A stretch of 64,000 bases of DNA. Source: Dialister sp900541485 (GTDB lineage: Bacteria; Bacillota; Negativicutes; Veillonellales; Dialisteraceae). Of this stretch, positions 34,183-43,701 are shown in pieces (the first letter of the stretch is position 1; each line of letters opens with the position of its first letter). The DNA is taken from NCBI GenBank assembly GCA_965119665.1, contig OZ221974.1, positions 434,001 through 498,000 on the forward strand. Reading direction: 5' to 3'. Below the pieces are notes generated by a model that saw nothing but the letters and a program-made list of their open reading frames with translations, was not told where the DNA came from and did not search any database. The translations under genes were made by a program, and so were the position numbers.

Positions 34183-34739
34183 CAGACAGACATAATTTCC
34201 TTGATTTTCTTTTCTGTAACAAGTTCGACTTCTTTGATCTTTTCGTCTGTCAATTTCTGGATACCATCTTCCGCATCTTTTATGATATCTTTTGAAACTT
34301 CGCTGTTCTTTTCTTCTTTTTTCAGGAAAACATTGCCGTCTCTGCGGATATTTCTGACAGCCACTTTCGCTTCTTCAGATTTTTTATTAACAACTTTGAC
34401 CAAATCTTTTCTGCGTTCTTCCGTCAATTGGGGGATAGCAAGGCGGATTAAATTTCCGTCATTCATCGGAACAAGCCCCAAATCAGAAGTATTAATCGCT
34501 TTTTCAATATCCTTAAGAAGAGCCTTATCCCAAGGCTGTATAACAAGCATTCTTGCTTCCGGAACCGTCACGGATGCCACCTGTGTTATCGGCGTTCTGG
34601 AACCATAATAATCCACAAAAACTCGGTCTAACAGACTCGGTGTAGCCTGCCCTGTCCTTATGGAAGTAAATTCATTTTTTAATGCCTGAATGGACTTATC
34701 CATTTTTTCTCTCAAATTTTTTATTTCATTTTCGTACAT
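34182..34739 (-). CDS. frr: Ribosome recycling factor
   Basis: RRF, with EF-G, splits post-termination ribosomes. The 185-residue length is standard, with the long three-helix bundle and the conserved blocks RTGQATPSLLDRVFVDYYGS (about 28-47) and LRLAIPQLTEERRKDLVKV-like sequence near 106-123. It starts 1 bp after pyrH and overlaps the 79-aa gene by one base. The order pyrH-frr-uppS-cdsA is widely conserved in bacteria. Confidence 0.97.
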   Translation of the reverse strand: MYENEIKNLREKMDKSIQALKNEFTSIRTGQATPSLLDRVFVDYYGSRTPITQVASVTVPEARMLVIQPWDKALLKDIEKAINTSDLGLVPMNDGNLIRLAIPQLTEERRKDLVKVVNKKSEEAKVAVRNIRRDGNVFLKKEEKNSEVSKDIIKDAEDGIQKLTDEKIKEVELVTEKKIKEIMSV

Positions 34740-34740
34740 A

Positions 34741-35469
34741 TCAATTCTCCTCTATCAAAGTACCCAGTTTTTCACCTTTGCAGGCTTTTACAACATTTCC
34801 GGGAACATCAATATTAAAAACAACAATCGGTATTTTGTTATTCATGCAAAGAGTAATGGCTGTATTATCCATGACCTCAAGTTTCTTTTGTAAAACATCA
34901 TTATAAGTCAGATGGGTAAACATTTTAGCTTCCGGATGATATTTCGGATCCGCTTCAAAAACGCCTTCCGTCTGTTTTTTCGCCATCAGCATGACATCTG
35001 CTTCTATTTCGGCAGAACGAAGTGCCGCCGTTGTATCTGTCGTGAAATAAGGATTTCCGGTTCCTCCGCCGAAAATGACAACACGTCCTTTTTCTAAATG
35101 ACGGACCGCTCTGCGACGGATATAAGGCTCTGCAATTTGCTGCATTTCAATCGCCGTCTGCACTCTGGTACTGACTCCCAGTTTTTCCAGTGCATCCTGC
35201 AATGCCACAGAATTAATTACGGTCGCAAGCATACCCATATAGTCGGCCGATGCGCGATCCATACCGCCGGCACTTCCTTTAAGTCCGCGCCAAATATTTC
35301 CCCCGCCGACAACAACGGATATCTCTATCCCCAGTGCACTCGCTTCTTTGATTTCTCCCGCAAGTCTGTACACCACTTCAGGATCAATACCGAATCCTTT
35401 ATCATTGGCAAGAGCTTCCCCGCTGAGCTTCAGCATGACTCTTTTGTAACTTTTCTTTTGCGCTTCCAT
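34741..35469 (-). CDS. pyrH: UMP kinase
   Basis: PyrH phosphorylates UMP to UDP and is a hexameric amino-acid-kinase-fold enzyme regulated by GTP and UTP in many bacteria. The motifs are LKLSGEAL near the N-terminus, VVVGGGNIWRG, DYMGMLATVINSVALQDALE and GGGTGNPYFTTDTTAALRS. The frame extends to 35487, but GGGAGGT lies just before the ATG at 35469, giving 242 residues, normal for the family. It is the first gene of the long operon running to comFC. Confidence 0.97.
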   Translation of the reverse strand: MEAQKKSYKRVMLKLSGEALANDKGFGIDPEVVYRLAGEIKEASALGIEISVVVGGGNIWRGLKGSAGGMDRASADYMGMLATVINSVALQDALEKLGVSTRVQTAIEMQQIAEPYIRRRAVRHLEKGRVVIFGGGTGNPYFTTDTTAALRSAEIEADVMLMAKKQTEGVFEADPKYHPEAKMFTHLTYNDVLQKKLEVMDNTAITLCMNNKIPIVVFNIDVPGNVVKACKGEKLGTLIEEN

Positions 35470-35496
35470 CACACACCTCCCAATCAACTTATTTTT

Positions 35497-35525
35497 ATTA
35501 TATAAAATTCACTCCATTTACGAAA
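35497..35525 (-). promoter_or_regulatory. Candidate promoter of the pyrH operon
   Basis: On the minus strand a perfect TATAAT has TTTCGT 17 bases upstream, just past the tsf terminator. The -35 box is poor, so transcription may also depend on read-through from rpsB-tsf. Confidence 0.4.
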
Positions 35526-35555
35526 TAAGAGAACACAAAATGTGTTCTCTTATTT
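35523..35555 (-). terminator. Intrinsic terminator of rpsB-tsf
   Basis: A 15-bp perfect stem, AAATAAGAGAACACA with TGTGTTCTCTTATTT, with a 3-base loop begins 8 bases after the tsf stop. It lacks a long pure T-run beyond the stem. Confidence 0.75.
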
Positions 35556-35562
35556 GCATCAA

Positions 35563-36438
35563 TTACTGATTAATCTGTTTTGCGACTTCTTCCGCCAGGT
35601 TATCCTGTTTCTTTTCAATACCTTCCCCAAGCTGGAAACGGGTGAAACGGACAATTTCCGCTCCCTTTGATTTCAGCAACTTAGAAATGGAAATATCTCC
35701 ATCTTTAATAAAGGGCTGGTCCACAAGACAAACTTCTTTATAGTATTTATTTACGCGGCCGAGAACCATTTTTTCAATAATTGCATCCGGCTTTCCTTCA
35801 TTCCGGGCCTGTTCGCGAAGAACATTCTTTTCGTGTTCCAATTCTTCATCGGATACTTCACTGCGGTCCATATATGACGGATTTGCAGCAGCTACCTGCA
35901 TGGAAATATCTTTACCTAATTCAGCATCGGCGCCCTTCATTTCTACAAGAACTCCGATTTTCCCGGCACCGTGAATATAGCTGAATACTTCGCCTTCCGT
36001 GCTTTCATACCGGACAAAACGGCGGATAGAAATATTCTCTCCCATATTTGCCACCGCTTCGGTAACAATTTCTTTAACTGTTTTGTCATTCATTGTTGAA
36101 GCAAGTAAAGCTTCCACATCGGCAGGATTGGTTTCCACAACATGTTTGGCAATGGAACGGGCCAATTCCTGGAAATTTTCATTCTTGCCGACGAAATCCG
36201 TTTCGCAGTTTACTTCAACAACTGCACCGACTTTTCCGTTATCGGCAATGTAGGATACAACGGCTCCTTCTGCTGCTATACGTGATGCTTTCTTCGCAGC
36301 CTGGGATAATCCTTTTTCTCTCAGAATATCAACCGCTTTTGCTACATCACCGCCGGCTTCAACCAACGCTTTCTTGCAGTCCATCATGCCTGCACCGGTC
36401 GTCGTCCGCAGTTCTTTAACCATACTTGCAGTAATCAT
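35563..36438 (-). CDS. tsf: Translation elongation factor Ts
   Basis: EF-Ts is the nucleotide-exchange factor for EF-Tu. The 291-residue protein shows the N-terminal UBA-like domain with VKELRTTTGAGMMDCKKAL (8-26) and the core TDFVGKNENF (near 80). The long form with two core subdomains is present, as in most bacteria. It follows rpsB by 45 bp and shares its promoter; a hairpin terminator follows. Confidence 0.97.
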   Translation of the reverse strand: MITASMVKELRTTTGAGMMDCKKALVEAGGDVAKAVDILREKGLSQAAKKASRIAAEGAVVSYIADNGKVGAVVEVNCETDFVGKNENFQELARSIAKHVVETNPADVEALLASTMNDKTVKEIVTEAVANMGENISIRRFVRYESTEGEVFSYIHGAGKIGVLVEMKGADAELGKDISMQVAAANPSYMDRSEVSDEELEHEKNVLREQARNEGKPDAIIEKMVLGRVNKYYKEVCLVDQPFIKDGDISISKLLKSKGAEIVRFTRFQLGEGIEKKQDNLAEEVAKQINQ

Positions 36439-36483
36439 TCTATAACCTCCATCAAAAAATAAGGTGTTTGTCTGTATAAATTA

Positions 36484-37251
36484 TTATTCTTCTTCGGCAG
36501 CAGATGCTACTTCTTCTTCCGCTGTCTCTGTTACCTCTTCAGCAGTTTCTTCTTCAGCTTCTTCCTGCTGTCCCTGGCGTCCTTCCAAGACAGCATCGGC
36601 CATCTTGCCTGCCAAAAGTCTGATGGCACGGATAGCATCATCATTTGCCGGAATCGGGTAATCTACTTCATCGGGATCACAGTTGGTATCCACTGTAGCG
36701 ACAACCGGAATGTGAAGTTTATGTGCTTCGGCTACAGCAATTTCTTCTTTCTTTGAGTCGATAATGAAAATCGCTCCCGGGATTTTTTTCATATCTTTAA
36801 TCCCGCCAAGATTCTTCTGAAGCTTTTCAAGCTCACGCTGCATAAGGATGACTTCTTTTTTCGGATACTGTTCTGTTGTTCCGTCTTCAAACATGCCTTC
36901 TAATTCTTTGAGACGGGCAATACGTGTCTGAATGGTACGGAAATTGGTTAACATACCGCCAAGCCAACGTTCGTTAACATAGAACATATTGCAACGCTGT
37001 GCTTCTTCTTTAATAGAATTCTGCGCCTGTTTTTTAGTACCTACAAAAAGAATAGGTGCTCCGGAAGCTGCTACTTCACGGATAAATGCATACGCTTCTT
37101 CGACTTTCTTTACAGTTTTCTGCAGGTCGATAATATAGATTCCGTTACGTTCGGTAAAAATGTATCTGGCCATTTTCGGATTCCAACGACGGGTCTGATG
37201 ACCAAAATGAACACCTGCTTCTAATAACTGTTTCATGGATACGACTGACAT
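36484..37251 (-). CDS. rpsB: 30S ribosomal protein S2
   Basis: S2 is a late-assembling 30S protein. The 255 residues match the family: MKQLLEAGVHFGHQTRRWNPKM at the start, then RWLGGMLTNFRTI and VDTNCDPDEVDYPIPANDDAIRAI. The last 28 residues are almost only Glu, Ala, Thr and Val, a low-complexity acidic tail longer than that of E. coli S2. The gene is the first of rpsB-tsf, with a promoter about 100 bp upstream. Confidence 0.97.
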   Translation of the reverse strand: MSVVSMKQLLEAGVHFGHQTRRWNPKMARYIFTERNGIYIIDLQKTVKKVEEAYAFIREVAASGAPILFVGTKKQAQNSIKEEAQRCNMFYVNERWLGGMLTNFRTIQTRIARLKELEGMFEDGTTEQYPKKEVILMQRELEKLQKNLGGIKDMKKIPGAIFIIDSKKEEIAVAEAHKLHIPVVATVDTNCDPDEVDYPIPANDDAIRAIRLLAGKMADAVLEGRQGQQEEAEEETAEEVTETAEEEVASAAEEE

Positions 37252-37352
37252 AATAAATAACCTCCTGTTAATAACCTCTGCCTGCTTCTTCTTTTATAAC
37301 CACCAAACGGCACAGATATAAAATCCACAGACATGTGTATTCATGCTTTTTC

Positions 37353-37381
37353 ATTTTAACAAAAAGACGGATTGATAGCAA
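37353..37381 (-). promoter_or_regulatory. Candidate rpsB-tsf promoter
   Basis: On the minus strand TTGCTA and TAAAAT are 17 bases apart, giving a leader of about 95 bases before rpsB. S2 leaders often carry autoregulatory structure; I could not confirm one by eye. Confidence 0.6.
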
Positions 37382-37485
37382 GATAAATTTTATTTTATAT
37401 CTTTCTTGTTTTCAGAATTCATATTTTAATAGTTCCGCTTTCGGTATCGTGGTATCATAATAAAAAAATAAGAAAGGATTTTTTC

Positions 37486-38592
37486 ATGGAACAACCGATA
37501 CAAAAAAAGGGAGAAACCCCTATAAAGAAACTTCATATAGAGCTGTTACGATTTTTATGCATCTGGCTTGTTATGTTTACTCACACGTCTACCGCCGGAT
37601 TCTCCATTTACCTTTCCCGGCCGGATTCTTTCTTTTTTCCGTTGTATATTGCTGTTCCTTTTTGGGTAAAAACGGCCGTTCCGATTTTTTTCATGATTTC
37701 CGGTGCTTTACTTTTAAAAAAAGAAGAACCGATTTCCGTTATTTTCAAAAAACGTATTTTCCGTTTTATTCAAATCATTTTTATTTTTTCTCTGATTAAT
37801 TATGTGTATTTTTATCATAACTTAAACTTAACGATATACGGGCACATCTCAAAATTTTTTACGATGATGTACTCTTCCAATATGGCAACGGCTTATTATT
37901 TTTTATACATCTATCTCGGTTTTTTATTTATGCTCCCTTTATGGCGTACTTTGGTCAGGCATATGAGTCATTCTCTCTTTTTGTATCTCATTGCTCTGCA
38001 TCTGTTCTTTGTCGGTTTTATCCCTGTATTTTCCTTCCTTATTTTTCAAGGCTCGGCGGAGATCAACTGGTTTATCAACCCTCTTCTTGCCGTGAGTGAG
38101 CCTACTTTTTATTTCCTCACCGGCTATTGGATAGAAAATATTCTTCCCGGACATATGCTGACAAAGAGAAATCTTTGCGTTCTCGGTCTTGCCGCCTTGG
38201 GAGGAACCGTTCTTTCCGCGGGAATGACTTGTTACCACGGTGCTGTGGCAGGAGGACTTACAGAAGCCGTGTCAGAACGTTTTTATGATTCATTTTTGTT
38301 TTTAAATACAGCTTTTGTTTTCTTTTTTTTCCGCCGGTGGTTCAATCATCATAAAGTATCCCCGGCAATAAAAAAAATAATTATTACTCTTGGAAGTTTA
38401 TCTTTCGGTGTCATGCTCTTTGAGGAAATCACAAGAGCATTGACTCATTGGTTTTTCAGTCGGATTCTTCTTACTTATTTTCCCCGCATTCCTTTTATCG
38501 ATGCGGTTCTCTGGATTTGTCTGGCTTTTATTCTCGGATTACTTTTTACTTATTTGATAAAAAAAATCCCTTATTTTTTCCGACTGATATAA
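37486..38592 (+). CDS. Membrane-bound acyltransferase 3 family protein
   Basis: The 368-residue plus-strand gene encodes an integral membrane protein with about ten hydrophobic segments. The N-terminal HIELLRFLCIWLVMFTHTS has the family R-x10-H pattern (Arg and His in the first helix), and FFMISGALLLKKE follows. Such proteins O-acylate cell-surface sugars or lipids; the acceptor here is unknown. The codons are unusually T-rich, mostly Phe, Leu and Ile, as expected for a membrane protein. It is divergent from rpsB and ends at a bidirectional terminator, so it is a lone transcription unit. Confidence 0.88.
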   Translation: MEQPIQKKGETPIKKLHIELLRFLCIWLVMFTHTSTAGFSIYLSRPDSFFFPLYIAVPFWVKTAVPIFFMISGALLLKKEEPISVIFKKRIFRFIQIIFIFSLINYVYFYHNLNLTIYGHISKFFTMMYSSNMATAYYFLYIYLGFLFMLPLWRTLVRHMSHSLFLYLIALHLFFVGFIPVFSFLIFQGSAEINWFINPLLAVSEPTFYFLTGYWIENILPGHMLTKRNLCVLGLAALGGTVLSAGMTCYHGAVAGGLTEAVSERFYDSFLFLNTAFVFFFFRRWFNHHKVSPAIKKIIITLGSLSFGVMLFEEITRALTHWFFSRILLTYFPRIPFIDAVLWICLAFILGLLFTYLIKKIPYFFRLI

Positions 38593-38593
38593 A

Positions 38594-38642
38594 ACAAAAT
38601 AAAAAAACACGGGCTGCATCAGTCCGTGTTTTTTTATTTTGT
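38594..38642. terminator. Bidirectional terminator between the acyltransferase gene and yhaN
   Basis: A 19-bp stem, beginning ACAAAATAAAAAAACACGG and closed by its complement, has long A and T runs on both arms. It reaches the stop codon of yhaN, and it can end both convergent transcripts. Confidence 0.85.
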
Positions 38643-41638
38643 TAAGCCCCGGAAAGTTGTATTTTCCCGGGTTGTAAATAAACAAATGCTCCCGTATCTT
38701 TTTCCCGTCCTACTTCTTCAGCAATTTTCATAGTCCTTGCATGGCAAGTAAATAAGAAAATCTGCTGTTCTTTTCCTAAATCCATCAAAAAACGAAGAGT
38801 TTCTCTCTGCCGTCCCTCATCAAAACGGACAAAGATATCATCAAGAACAATAGGTAGGGGTTCTATCTGTTTTCCAAAAGAAAGTGCCATGGCAAGACGG
38901 ATAGATAAATACACTTGATCGCCTGTCCCGGAAGACCAGATTTTCGAATCTTTCACGTGATGTGTACTATCGATAATTTCCACTTCTTTTTTATCAGAAT
39001 CCATGAGCAATGAGTATTTTCCATTTGTCATTTCTGATAAAAACCGGTTAGCTGAAGCAATCACCTGCGGTTGACGTCCTGCCTCATAGTGTTCCTGTGT
39101 TTTTTCTAAAATATATTCTGTGAATACATACTTCAGCCATTCTTCCATAGATAACGATATGTCTGTTTCAATTTCTTTTTTCTTTTGTAATACCTTTGTA
39201 ATCGTATGATCTCCTGCCAGACGGAATATTTCATTCCCTACCGCCCCCTGTTGCTGATGAAGATCACCTATTCTTCGGTTTTTCTCCCTTATCTCTTCCG
39301 ATAACTTACGGTATTCTTCCATCCATGTATCGTATTCTCCGGTTTCAAGAGAAACCCATAACCGATTGAAATCTTCATCACTCCCTGCATAGAGCCGGAG
39401 ATCTTGTTTTACATTCTTCCATTCCTTCAAGAGCCTGTCATGATTTTCATGGGCATTCACCTTTTCTGCAAAATCTTCTGCATCTTTAGCATTGACAAGT
39501 TGAAAAAGCGCATCCATTTCTCTTTGGCAAGATGCCCATTCTGCGTCCAGTTTGCTTTTTTCTTTTTCGTACACAGCATGTTGGTGGTTTCTTTCCGCTA
39601 CCGATTGCCACTCCAGATTTCTTTCCCTGTTCTCCCCATATATACGGGCTATACTGTCCGGTGTTGCAGAATAGGAAAGTCCCGCAGCATCGATAAGTGC
39701 TCCTGCACGTCTTGTAAAAACAGCCAGCTTCTCACGAATCGTTTCTATCCGTACATCTAATATCTTTCCCTTTCCTTCTTCCGAATAGATTTTTTGCCAT
39801 TGTTCTCGCAATTCGCCGATTCTTTCCGGTGCTGTCTCCGGCAACTTACTTTTCACAAGCCATTCACTCCACGCCTCCATGGCAAGCGTTTGCAACTTTT
39901 TTAATTTTTTCCCTTCTTCTGCCCACTCCTTGTGAGATATCTCCTGTTTTTTTACTGTTTCCTTACGCCATGACAACGCTTGTTTTTTTGCTTGTGCTTT
40001 ATAGAAATCATTCCGTTTTTGCTGCCTCATATTACGGAATGTTGATAAATCTTTTTCTCCTGCCGGCAAAGGATCCGGAAATTGCTTTGCTACAATTTCC
40101 TTTTCCTGCCGCAAGTTATCAAGTTCCGAATCAATCTTGCTGAGTTTATTTCCTTTTATATGACTTACATGATTATTCATGACAAAAAAAGCAATCGCTA
40201 ACAATGCAGCTGCCGCCGCTCCGTATAAAACCGTATACCCGGCAACAGACATATAAAATGCGCCTGTGCAAACAAAGGTTGTTGTCAGCGAGAGTAGGCC
40301 CAACCAAAACCAGACCGTATACTGCCTGTCTTTTTCAGCAAGTAATTTTTCTTTTTCATTTTGGAGTAAAGCTTCCTTTTGAATAAAGCTTTCAATTTTA
40401 TTTGCATTTTCTTCATAAGCTTTCCACTCACTTTCCGTGGAAAGAGCGACAGTTTCTTCTTCTATATCTCCAAGAGTTTCTACCTCAGGCTCTCTTTTTT
40501 CCCAAAAATGAATTTCATTATTTCTGACACCTACGCTTTGTGCCAATTCATTTCCGGATTGCCAATCTACGGAAACACAATTTTCCTTGATATCCAAAGG
40601 ACGATCCCACAAAGAAAGCATATAGCCCATGTTTGTAAACTTCGCAGTCCATTCCGCTTTTTCTTTGTTAAGTGCCTCCTCATCGGCAAGCATTTGCTTC
40701 CACTGGCCTAAGTCTATATATAATCTTTCCAGTTCTTTTTCCATACCCGTCCAGGGGATGACTTCTTCTTTCCTTTTAGGTTTGTATTCCTCCAGTTTCT
40801 CGTCTAATATTTCTTTTTGTTCCTTGATAACCTTCATCTGGTTTACCAAATGATTCCACTGCTCTTTTCCATTAGAAGGAAACAGTTTAACCTGCTCGCT
40901 GAGTGACAACTGTCTTTTTATTTCTTTTGCATTCTTATAGTGTGTCCATGCACCCAGACGTTTTTGCAGAAGCTTTTCTGTAGCTTGATCTTTTGCCAGC
41001 TGTGTTTCCAGTTCTGCTAATTCTTTTTTTATAACTGCCTGACGGGTCTGAAGCGCAGAGAAATCTTTTTCCTGCCCGGACAACTCCTCTAATTCACTCC
41101 GTATATCAGATAATTCAGCCAACTGCAAGTTAATTTTTCGTTTCCCCTGGTTGGATCCGACCAAAAGCGTCTCCATCTCTTCTGTAACTTGATTTTTTGC
41201 CCGGGAAATACGGTCTCCGCCTTGGAGCATAAAAAACCTGCTTTTCACAGAGTCATTGGCAAGAAAAGAAATCCCCTGCAAATCCTCCAACCCCATAGCA
41301 AAAATCTGCTCATACATATTCCGTGTCAAGCCATGCCACCAGAGAGCCGGAAGCTCCTCATCAAAACGCTCCATCCGGCTATCCACAAACCATTTCACCT
41401 TTTCGTTGCGGAATACGCGGTAAGTGCTGCCATCCGTCCGGGTAAATGCCATGCTTCCTTTTTTCCCTTGCCACTTTCCCCGTTCAAAACCGAACATCAT
41501 ATCACGGATGAACCGGAGCAGAGTTGTTTTACCGCTTTCGTTTTCTCCCATGACTACATTCAGTTTGTTCGTACAAGGTGCCCATGACTCATTTCTATAG
41601 ATGCCGTAGTTCTCTAACTGTAAATCAGTGATTCTCAT
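38642..41638 (-). CDS. yhaN: YhaN-like SMC/Rad50-type ATPase with internal membrane hairpin
   Basis: The 998-residue protein has an SMC/SbcC-like layout: Walker A GENESGKTT (31-39), long coiled coils, then the ABC signature WSSGTGDQVYLSIRLAMALSFG and Walker B PIVLDDIFVRFD near the C-terminus. Between the coiled coils two strongly hydrophobic segments (about 443-465 and 470-490) could form a membrane hairpin where SbcC has a zinc hook. It overlaps the yhaO-like nuclease gene by 4 bp. The pair resembles B. subtilis YhaO-YhaN, implicated in DNA repair; a role in membrane-tethered end processing is inference. Confidence 0.88.
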   Translation of the reverse strand: MRITDLQLENYGIYRNESWAPCTNKLNVVMGENESGKTTLLRFIRDMMFGFERGKWQGKKGSMAFTRTDGSTYRVFRNEKVKWFVDSRMERFDEELPALWWHGLTRNMYEQIFAMGLEDLQGISFLANDSVKSRFFMLQGGDRISRAKNQVTEEMETLLVGSNQGKRKINLQLAELSDIRSELEELSGQEKDFSALQTRQAVIKKELAELETQLAKDQATEKLLQKRLGAWTHYKNAKEIKRQLSLSEQVKLFPSNGKEQWNHLVNQMKVIKEQKEILDEKLEEYKPKRKEEVIPWTGMEKELERLYIDLGQWKQMLADEEALNKEKAEWTAKFTNMGYMLSLWDRPLDIKENCVSVDWQSGNELAQSVGVRNNEIHFWEKREPEVETLGDIEEETVALSTESEWKAYEENANKIESFIQKEALLQNEKEKLLAEKDRQYTVWFWLGLLSLTTTFVCTGAFYMSVAGYTVLYGAAAAALLAIAFFVMNNHVSHIKGNKLSKIDSELDNLRQEKEIVAKQFPDPLPAGEKDLSTFRNMRQQKRNDFYKAQAKKQALSWRKETVKKQEISHKEWAEEGKKLKKLQTLAMEAWSEWLVKSKLPETAPERIGELREQWQKIYSEEGKGKILDVRIETIREKLAVFTRRAGALIDAAGLSYSATPDSIARIYGENRERNLEWQSVAERNHQHAVYEKEKSKLDAEWASCQREMDALFQLVNAKDAEDFAEKVNAHENHDRLLKEWKNVKQDLRLYAGSDEDFNRLWVSLETGEYDTWMEEYRKLSEEIREKNRRIGDLHQQQGAVGNEIFRLAGDHTITKVLQKKKEIETDISLSMEEWLKYVFTEYILEKTQEHYEAGRQPQVIASANRFLSEMTNGKYSLLMDSDKKEVEIIDSTHHVKDSKIWSSGTGDQVYLSIRLAMALSFGKQIEPLPIVLDDIFVRFDEGRQRETLRFLMDLGKEQQIFLFTCHARTMKIAEEVGREKDTGAFVYLQPGKIQLSGA

Positions 41639-42897
41639 TCTTCATCCTCCGATAAAATCCGGGCTCCCTCGTACTCGGCTTTCCCAAATGCCCGGAGCAA
41701 AATATCATCAGACACAAAATCCGTCAATTCACTGAATTTTCCAATTTCCTGTCGTTCCTTTACAATTTGTCTGAGCTTTTCTATTTGCTTTTCCCTGGGA
41801 AGATTACCGATTAAATCAAAGGAGGAAAGGTAATTTCCTAAAACATCGGGTAGTTGCCTGCGTTCTTTTAAATTAATCTCCGCTTGCGTCTCATCAATAA
41901 TCTCAGAAAAATAATTGAATAAATGATGGAATTTCTCCTTATCATTCAGAGTTTGCAGGATATAAGACTGCCCTTCCGGTGAACTGATTGCTTTCTGCAA
42001 AGGTCCTCTTCCGTGAAGTACCAGACGCACAATATTGGGCCTCCCCGTTTTTTCCTTAAGTGCCACCCTTTGTTTCACTATTTCCTGTATTAACTCCTCC
42101 GGATTTTGAAACGGTGTAATATCGACTTTCATATCGGCCCAGCGAATAACATCGGTTGCAATAAATTTCAGAGTAACGGTTCCATATGCTCCGACATCAA
42201 CAAGATAACAGCCTTTTTCGCCCGATTCACTACGATCCAGTCCTTGGGTATTTCCGGGATAAACGATGTACGGTCTCATAGACGGTGTTTTTCTGGTATG
42301 TACATGCCCTAAAGCCCAATAATCCATCCCCGTATTTCTCAAATCTTCTACTGTACAAGGCGCATAAGGACTTCCTGCGACACCTAATTCCGTATGGAGC
42401 ATACCGATGGAAAATACATCTCTTTCTTTTTTGAACTGCTTGGCAAGATTTTGTGTTACATGCCGTGTTTTATAGCTGATTCCATAAACATCTGCCACCC
42501 GTTCCCCCTGTACAGTCAAAGGAATACATTCTACTTCTGTTGAAGAAAAAATATGTACAGTCGGCGGCAAAGGAACATCTGCCCGCCACGCTTCATCAGG
42601 ATCATGGTTACCATGGACAAGAAATACTTCTATTCCCTCCTGGGCTGCCCGATAGAGTTCTCTGGCAAATGCCATTTGTGCTGCCAGACTGTGATTTTCA
42701 CTATTATACACATCTCCGGAAATCAAAACGGCATCTGCTCTATAATTTATGGCCGCGTCAATTACATTGGCAAAAGCCTTGAAGGTTGCTTGATATATTG
42801 CTTCTGTCCATGGCCCCGCATCTCCTCTTGACAACCCGGCAAAGGGTTCTCCTAAATGAAGATCCGCACAATGGATAAAAGAAAAATGTTTTCCCAT
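41635..42897 (-). CDS. yhaO: YhaO-like metallophosphoesterase, SbcD/Mre11-type nuclease
   Basis: The 420-residue protein is a calcineurin-like phosphoesterase of the Mre11/SbcD type. The metal motifs are HCADLHLG (9-16), ISGDVYN (near 60), HGNHDPDE (near 95) and the late ALGHVHTRK (near 195). The C-terminal half is helical and should bind the ATPase encoded next. It is the first gene of the pair and is preceded by the terminator of the alaS operon. I could not find a convincing promoter in the 60-base gap. Confidence 0.9.
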   Translation of the reverse strand: MGKHFSFIHCADLHLGEPFAGLSRGDAGPWTEAIYQATFKAFANVIDAAINYRADAVLISGDVYNSENHSLAAQMAFARELYRAAQEGIEVFLVHGNHDPDEAWRADVPLPPTVHIFSSTEVECIPLTVQGERVADVYGISYKTRHVTQNLAKQFKKERDVFSIGMLHTELGVAGSPYAPCTVEDLRNTGMDYWALGHVHTRKTPSMRPYIVYPGNTQGLDRSESGEKGCYLVDVGAYGTVTLKFIATDVIRWADMKVDITPFQNPEELIQEIVKQRVALKEKTGRPNIVRLVLHGRGPLQKAISSPEGQSYILQTLNDKEKFHHLFNYFSEIIDETQAEINLKERRQLPDVLGNYLSSFDLIGNLPREKQIEKLRQIVKERQEIGKFSELTDFVSDDILLRAFGKAEYEGARILSEDEE

Positions 42898-42954
42898 ATT
42901 TCCTCCTAAACGGATAATTATTATTTATTTTATCATAATTTCCCTATATTCAGA

Positions 42955-42994
42955 CAAAAAATAAGCGCAACCTGTTTTCTCATCAGGCTACGCT
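42955..42994 (-). terminator. Intrinsic terminator of the alaS-ireB-ruvX-DUF1292 operon
   Basis: AGCGTAGCCTG pairs with CAGGTTGCGCT around an 8-9-base loop on the minus strand, with two mismatched positions, and TTATTTTTTG follows. It begins 12 bases after the DUF1292 stop. Confidence 0.8.
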
Positions 42995-43006
42995 ATTTGT
43001 CATGTC

Positions 43007-43267
43007 TTACATTTCATTATAGATAGATGCCACAGCATCATATTCTTCATCAGTAGGCGGTACATATTCCGCTTCTCCCGATTCATCGGTTTCTATTCTT
43101 GCCAAAATAATTTCCGGATCAGATTGTTCTTCTTCCGTCTGCGGAATCGCTACAAGAACTGCAAATTTTTTCCCTGAAAAAGGAATAATAATATCTTGGA
43201 CGTATTCCCTTTCTTCTCCATCCGGTCCGGTCACTATAATGATAATCGGTTCTTCCTGTTCACTCAT
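43007..43267 (-). CDS. DUF1292 family protein
   Basis: The 86-residue acidic protein matches the DUF1292 (YrzB-like) pattern: VTGPDGEEREYV, then KFAVLVAIP, then an acidic PEIILARIE stretch, ending with PPTDEEYDAVASIYNEM. The molecular function is unknown. It ends the conserved Firmicute group alaS-ireB-ruvX-DUF1292 and is 4 bp from ruvX. Only the family and context can be supported. Confidence 0.88.
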   Translation of the reverse strand: MSEQEEPIIIIVTGPDGEEREYVQDIIIPFSGKKFAVLVAIPQTEEEQSDPEIILARIETDESGEAEYVPPTDEEYDAVASIYNEM

Positions 43268-43271
43268 TGTA

Positions 43272-43700
43272 TTATCCTTTGCTTTTTAATGCCAAATGCT
43301 GTAAATACCCTTGTAAAATAGCTACTGCCGCCATTTTATCAATTACTTTTTTTCTCTTTTTACGGCTCACGTCAGCAGCAATTAATTGTTTTTCTGCCAT
43401 GACCGTTGTAAGCCGCTCATCCCAAAAATGATAAGGAATATCAGGAAAAGCGGCGGCCAGTTCAACAGCAAATTGTTCCGTTCTTTCTGCCCGCATGCCT
43501 TTAGTTCCGTTCATGTTGAGGGGCATTCCGATAACGAACTCTTCCACTTTATATTCATCAGTCAGTTCACGAAGACGAATAAAATCCTTTTCTCTCGTTG
43601 TATGACGAATCGTTTCCAGTCCCTGGGCAGTCCACCCGAATAAATCGCTCACGGCAACACCAATCGTTTGTGAACCTACGTCCAGACCCATAATCCGCAT
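43272..43700 (-). CDS. ruvX: RuvX/YqgF-family Holliday-junction resolvase-like nuclease
   Basis: The 142-residue RNase H-fold protein shows the family acids and motifs: MGLDVGSQTIGVAVSD (4-19), VIGMPLNMNGTKG (near 56), and FWDERLTTVMAE (near 97) with the conserved D-E-R-x-T. YqgF proteins process 16S rRNA 5' ends and may act on four-way junctions. It is 1 bp after ireB and 4 bp before the DUF1292 gene. Confidence 0.95.
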   Translation of the reverse strand: MRIMGLDVGSQTIGVAVSDLFGWTAQGLETIRHTTREKDFIRLRELTDEYKVEEFVIGMPLNMNGTKGMRAERTEQFAVELAAAFPDIPYHFWDERLTTVMAEKQLIAADVSRKKRKKVIDKMAAVAILQGYLQHLALKSKG

Positions 43701-43701
43701 A

